DNA of 14,228 nucleotides from an uncultured Eubacteriales bacterium (GTDB lineage: Bacteria > Bacillota > Clostridia > Christensenellales > Aristaeellaceae), in NCBI GenBank assembly GCA_900540045.1, contig UQEF01000077.1:1-14228 (forward strand). The letters are read 5' to 3'. Below are positions 13,901-14,228 of this stretch, one piece after another. The notes below the pieces were generated by a model, which was not told the origin of the DNA, did no database searches, and saw only the letters and a list, made by a program, of their open reading frames with translations. The first letter of the stretch is position 1. Every line of letters starts with the position of its first letter. The translations under genes and the position numbers were made by a program.

Positions 13901-13993
13901 CGTGACCGCGGTCTCGTCGGCCATGGCCGGCGCGGCGATGGTGCCCGCGACCGCCACGGATGCGACCGCCGTTGCGAAAGCCTTCTTGTTCAT
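10946..13993 (-). CDS. secreted coiled-coil/CAP-domain surface protein (SEC10/PgrA-like), 3' end lost
   Basis: ATG 13993 is chosen because GGAGGG lies 6-7 bases upstream and a signal peptide follows at once (MNKKAFATAVASVAVAGTIA, cleavage after PAMA near residue 25). Residues 33-402 are a Gln/Ala/Lys-rich coiled coil. Residues 405-622 hold a CAP/SCP domain, with GHYGHNYQYENTGENLAWG (about 489-507), GHYLNIISPDYTATGMAYSG and SHGFSQELF. Residues 622-954 form a second coiled coil. A short linker then leads to MASTGAN (993-999), which resembles an LPXTG-type sortase motif. Genuine sequence ends about residue 1003; the last dozen codons and the stop at 10946-10948 belong to the joined genome. The architecture matches surface-exclusion proteins such as enterococcal PrgA, whose CAP domain sits on a coiled-coil stalk. 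Composition and style suggest Bifidobacterium. Confidence 0.85.
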   Translation of the reverse strand: MNKKAFATAVASVAVAGTIAAPAMADETAVTPVEQAQQAVAQAQEAVDQAAAQQNAQQQDQVSAAQQQVADAKDSLDQANTGVQDAQQGVDQAQQQVDQAQQNVQQAQQNVENTINQNQNVQQATNGVQQAQDSLDQAHDNLQQAQAKADQAAQNADRLEKAMNDSQSIRDDAAKAKAKADKEAQEAQAKVDATDKTKLDQDTAYKKAAVDQAQAKADEAQQAADKAQSKADEAKAKLDEATRLAGDANDPAKVKEAQDAARKAGEAVDAARKSQAEATVAAATAKTAADKTRSKADQAQKKLGQANDDAASAKAKADKTQAAFDKASNDKATSDKALDKAQAANEKAQGELAKANQNAADAQAAADKASQDADAAQSAYDAAVKAAADAKKAADEAVKKEAQGAAGWFQTDDAEQAYKYLTDSSVSKYLEYTHIGAKDDATSLDNLLKALDMIDECNRLREENGLEPLKVSETALAMAMVQANYAANGHYGHNYQYENTGENLAWGTSDWDPYDGWYTAEKANYDAAVKSGDYPDLAGLSAYDISLKYPDLYQKIGHYLNIISPDYTATGMAYSGYGANKYSHGFSQELFNEWNSYNKNDTVYDAAVYRTMVENYVNGVRNAQSTYDAALKKVDEAKAALDKANQTKASAADAKTAAEQAQQAAKSEAAETAKILTDATAKSQQAQTAYDEAKTANGQAQADYSTADTARQAAQAAYDEAKTANGQAQTNLKNAQAAVEQAQQALDKAQADKTTADERVNILTDAENALATAKTNYEQAKSEAEQAKQASESAKADLKAKQDAYAQAKAKSDEAERQVKDLEAALADLRAKTDALTAAQSDLDTKIQAYQQAAAARDEATKQVEQAKTDVKNAEQALTDAKAKLEQARKDAKDTDAVKAAQSAVDKAQSDLDAAKQALVAAQAKLAGAKTTQAKAKSDYDKAQAALAAAIKNAADRNGSKTDGASGPQIEQAGLKASEKATSNAAAKADQVMASTGANIWGVRQERGRGVRGGR
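10981..10993. other. junction between two genomes (probable assembly chimera)
   Basis: To the left the minus strand continues the tail of the gene upstream of ybeY. To the right it is the C-terminal end of a Bifidobacterium-type surface protein, cut just after the sorting-like motif MASTGAN. Both coding sequences are interrupted here and neither is completed anywhere else in the window. Codon style, gene type and taxonomic character change together. The joint lies in GC-rich sequence around GGCGTCC, a short word repeated in the left flank. Confidence 0.75.
11807..11931 (-). repeat. 84-base internal repeat in the coiled coil
   Basis: Bases 11807-11847 and 11891-11931 are identical over 41 bases, offset by 84 bases. 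They encode two copies of AYDEAKTANGQAQ (residues 689-701 and 717-729) spaced 28 residues apart, exactly four heptads. The offset keeps both the frame and the heptad register, which points to a recent duplication within the stalk. Confidence 0.8.
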
Positions 13994-14228
13994 ATCTACC
14001 CTCCAATGCCATCTCCCGATCATGGGATCCGGCTCCAGTGGAAACATCCCTGCGACGTTTCCGTCAGCCACTCCACGTGCCTCCAATCCGATATCGGCAT
14101 CACCGGCATGTCGTCCTGTCGGCAGTGGTGTGGCCGCACACACTCCAGATTACCCCAGACATTGCCGGTCGGGTTGAAGAACTTTCGAGCTGTAGCTCTT
14201 GTACTTTTCGATAAACTTTTCCATAGTG
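13994..14228 (-). other. upstream region of the surface-protein gene
   Basis: About 235 bases with no supported gene. The Shine-Dalgarno GGAGGG for ATG 13993 is here. Small inverted repeats occur: GGAAAC/GTTTCC (14039-14061) and GTGTG/CACAC (near 14128-14141). The last 60 bases are more AT-rich and may hold the promoter, but I could not assign -35 and -10 boxes with confidence. Confidence 0.4.

Noticed and set aside
14088..14097. CCGATATCGG palindrome as an operator
   Set aside because: A single 10-base palindrome with no paired site or adjoining promoter boxes is not enough evidence.
14150..14224. Minus-strand 24-residue frame starting MEKFIEKYKSYSSKV
   Set aside because: It begins at the window edge with no visible ribosome binding site and is too short to support. 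It could be a leader peptide, but nothing shows this.

Overview
The window looks like a composite of at least two genomes. Bases from about 60 to about 10,990 read as one high-GC, endospore-forming member of the Clostridia. The support is two CotF-like coat proteins, a SpoIID-family protein, and Firmicutes gene orders (rpsO-pnp-M16 peptidase on the plus strand; ybeY-cdd-era on the minus strand). Bases from about 10,990 to 14,228 carry a large secreted coiled-coil/CAP protein whose signal peptide, sorting motif and codon style fit Bifidobacterium. Both genes at the seam are cut in mid-coding sequence, so assembly chimerism is the simplest reading. The first 40-60 bases resemble a piece of a tyrosine recombinase, and the HAD gene after them has no start codon, so a second foreign joint is likely there.

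Layout. Plus strand: HAD phosphatase (start lost), two small coat proteins ending in a terminator, then a 730-base non-coding stretch with a good sigma-A promoter and a long hairpin-rich leader for rpsO, then pnp and its terminator. Next come an M16 zinc peptidase, a MazG/dUTPase-like pyrophosphohydrolase and a SpoIID-like lipoprotein whose ribosome binding site is buried in a hairpin. A 460-base hairpin-rich spacer with a strong terminator precedes an aldose 1-epimerase-family gene. A hairpin terminator separates that from the minus-strand group: era, a ybeY-cdd fused gene, and the 3' end of an upstream gene, probably phoH by gene order. Minus strand from 13,993: the CAP/coiled-coil surface protein, truncated at its sorting signal.

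How the genes relate. S15, PNPase, YbeY and Era all act in ribosome or RNA maturation and turnover. Cytidine deaminase and the pyrophosphohydrolase act on pyrimidine nucleotides. The coat proteins and the SpoIID-like protein indicate sporulation. No defence system, mobile element with a transposase, CRISPR array, tRNA or rRNA was seen.

The least ordinary features are structural. A repeated hairpin element with conserved outer modules and a variable core lies upstream of both rpsO and the epimerase gene. Two extra copies of the 3' end of the cytidine deaminase reading frame sit between ybeY-cdd and era. YbeY and cytidine deaminase are joined in one frame with a possible internal GTG start. The SpoIID-like gene has a perfect Shine-Dalgarno-masking hairpin. 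All calls were made by eye from the sequence; no database search was run.
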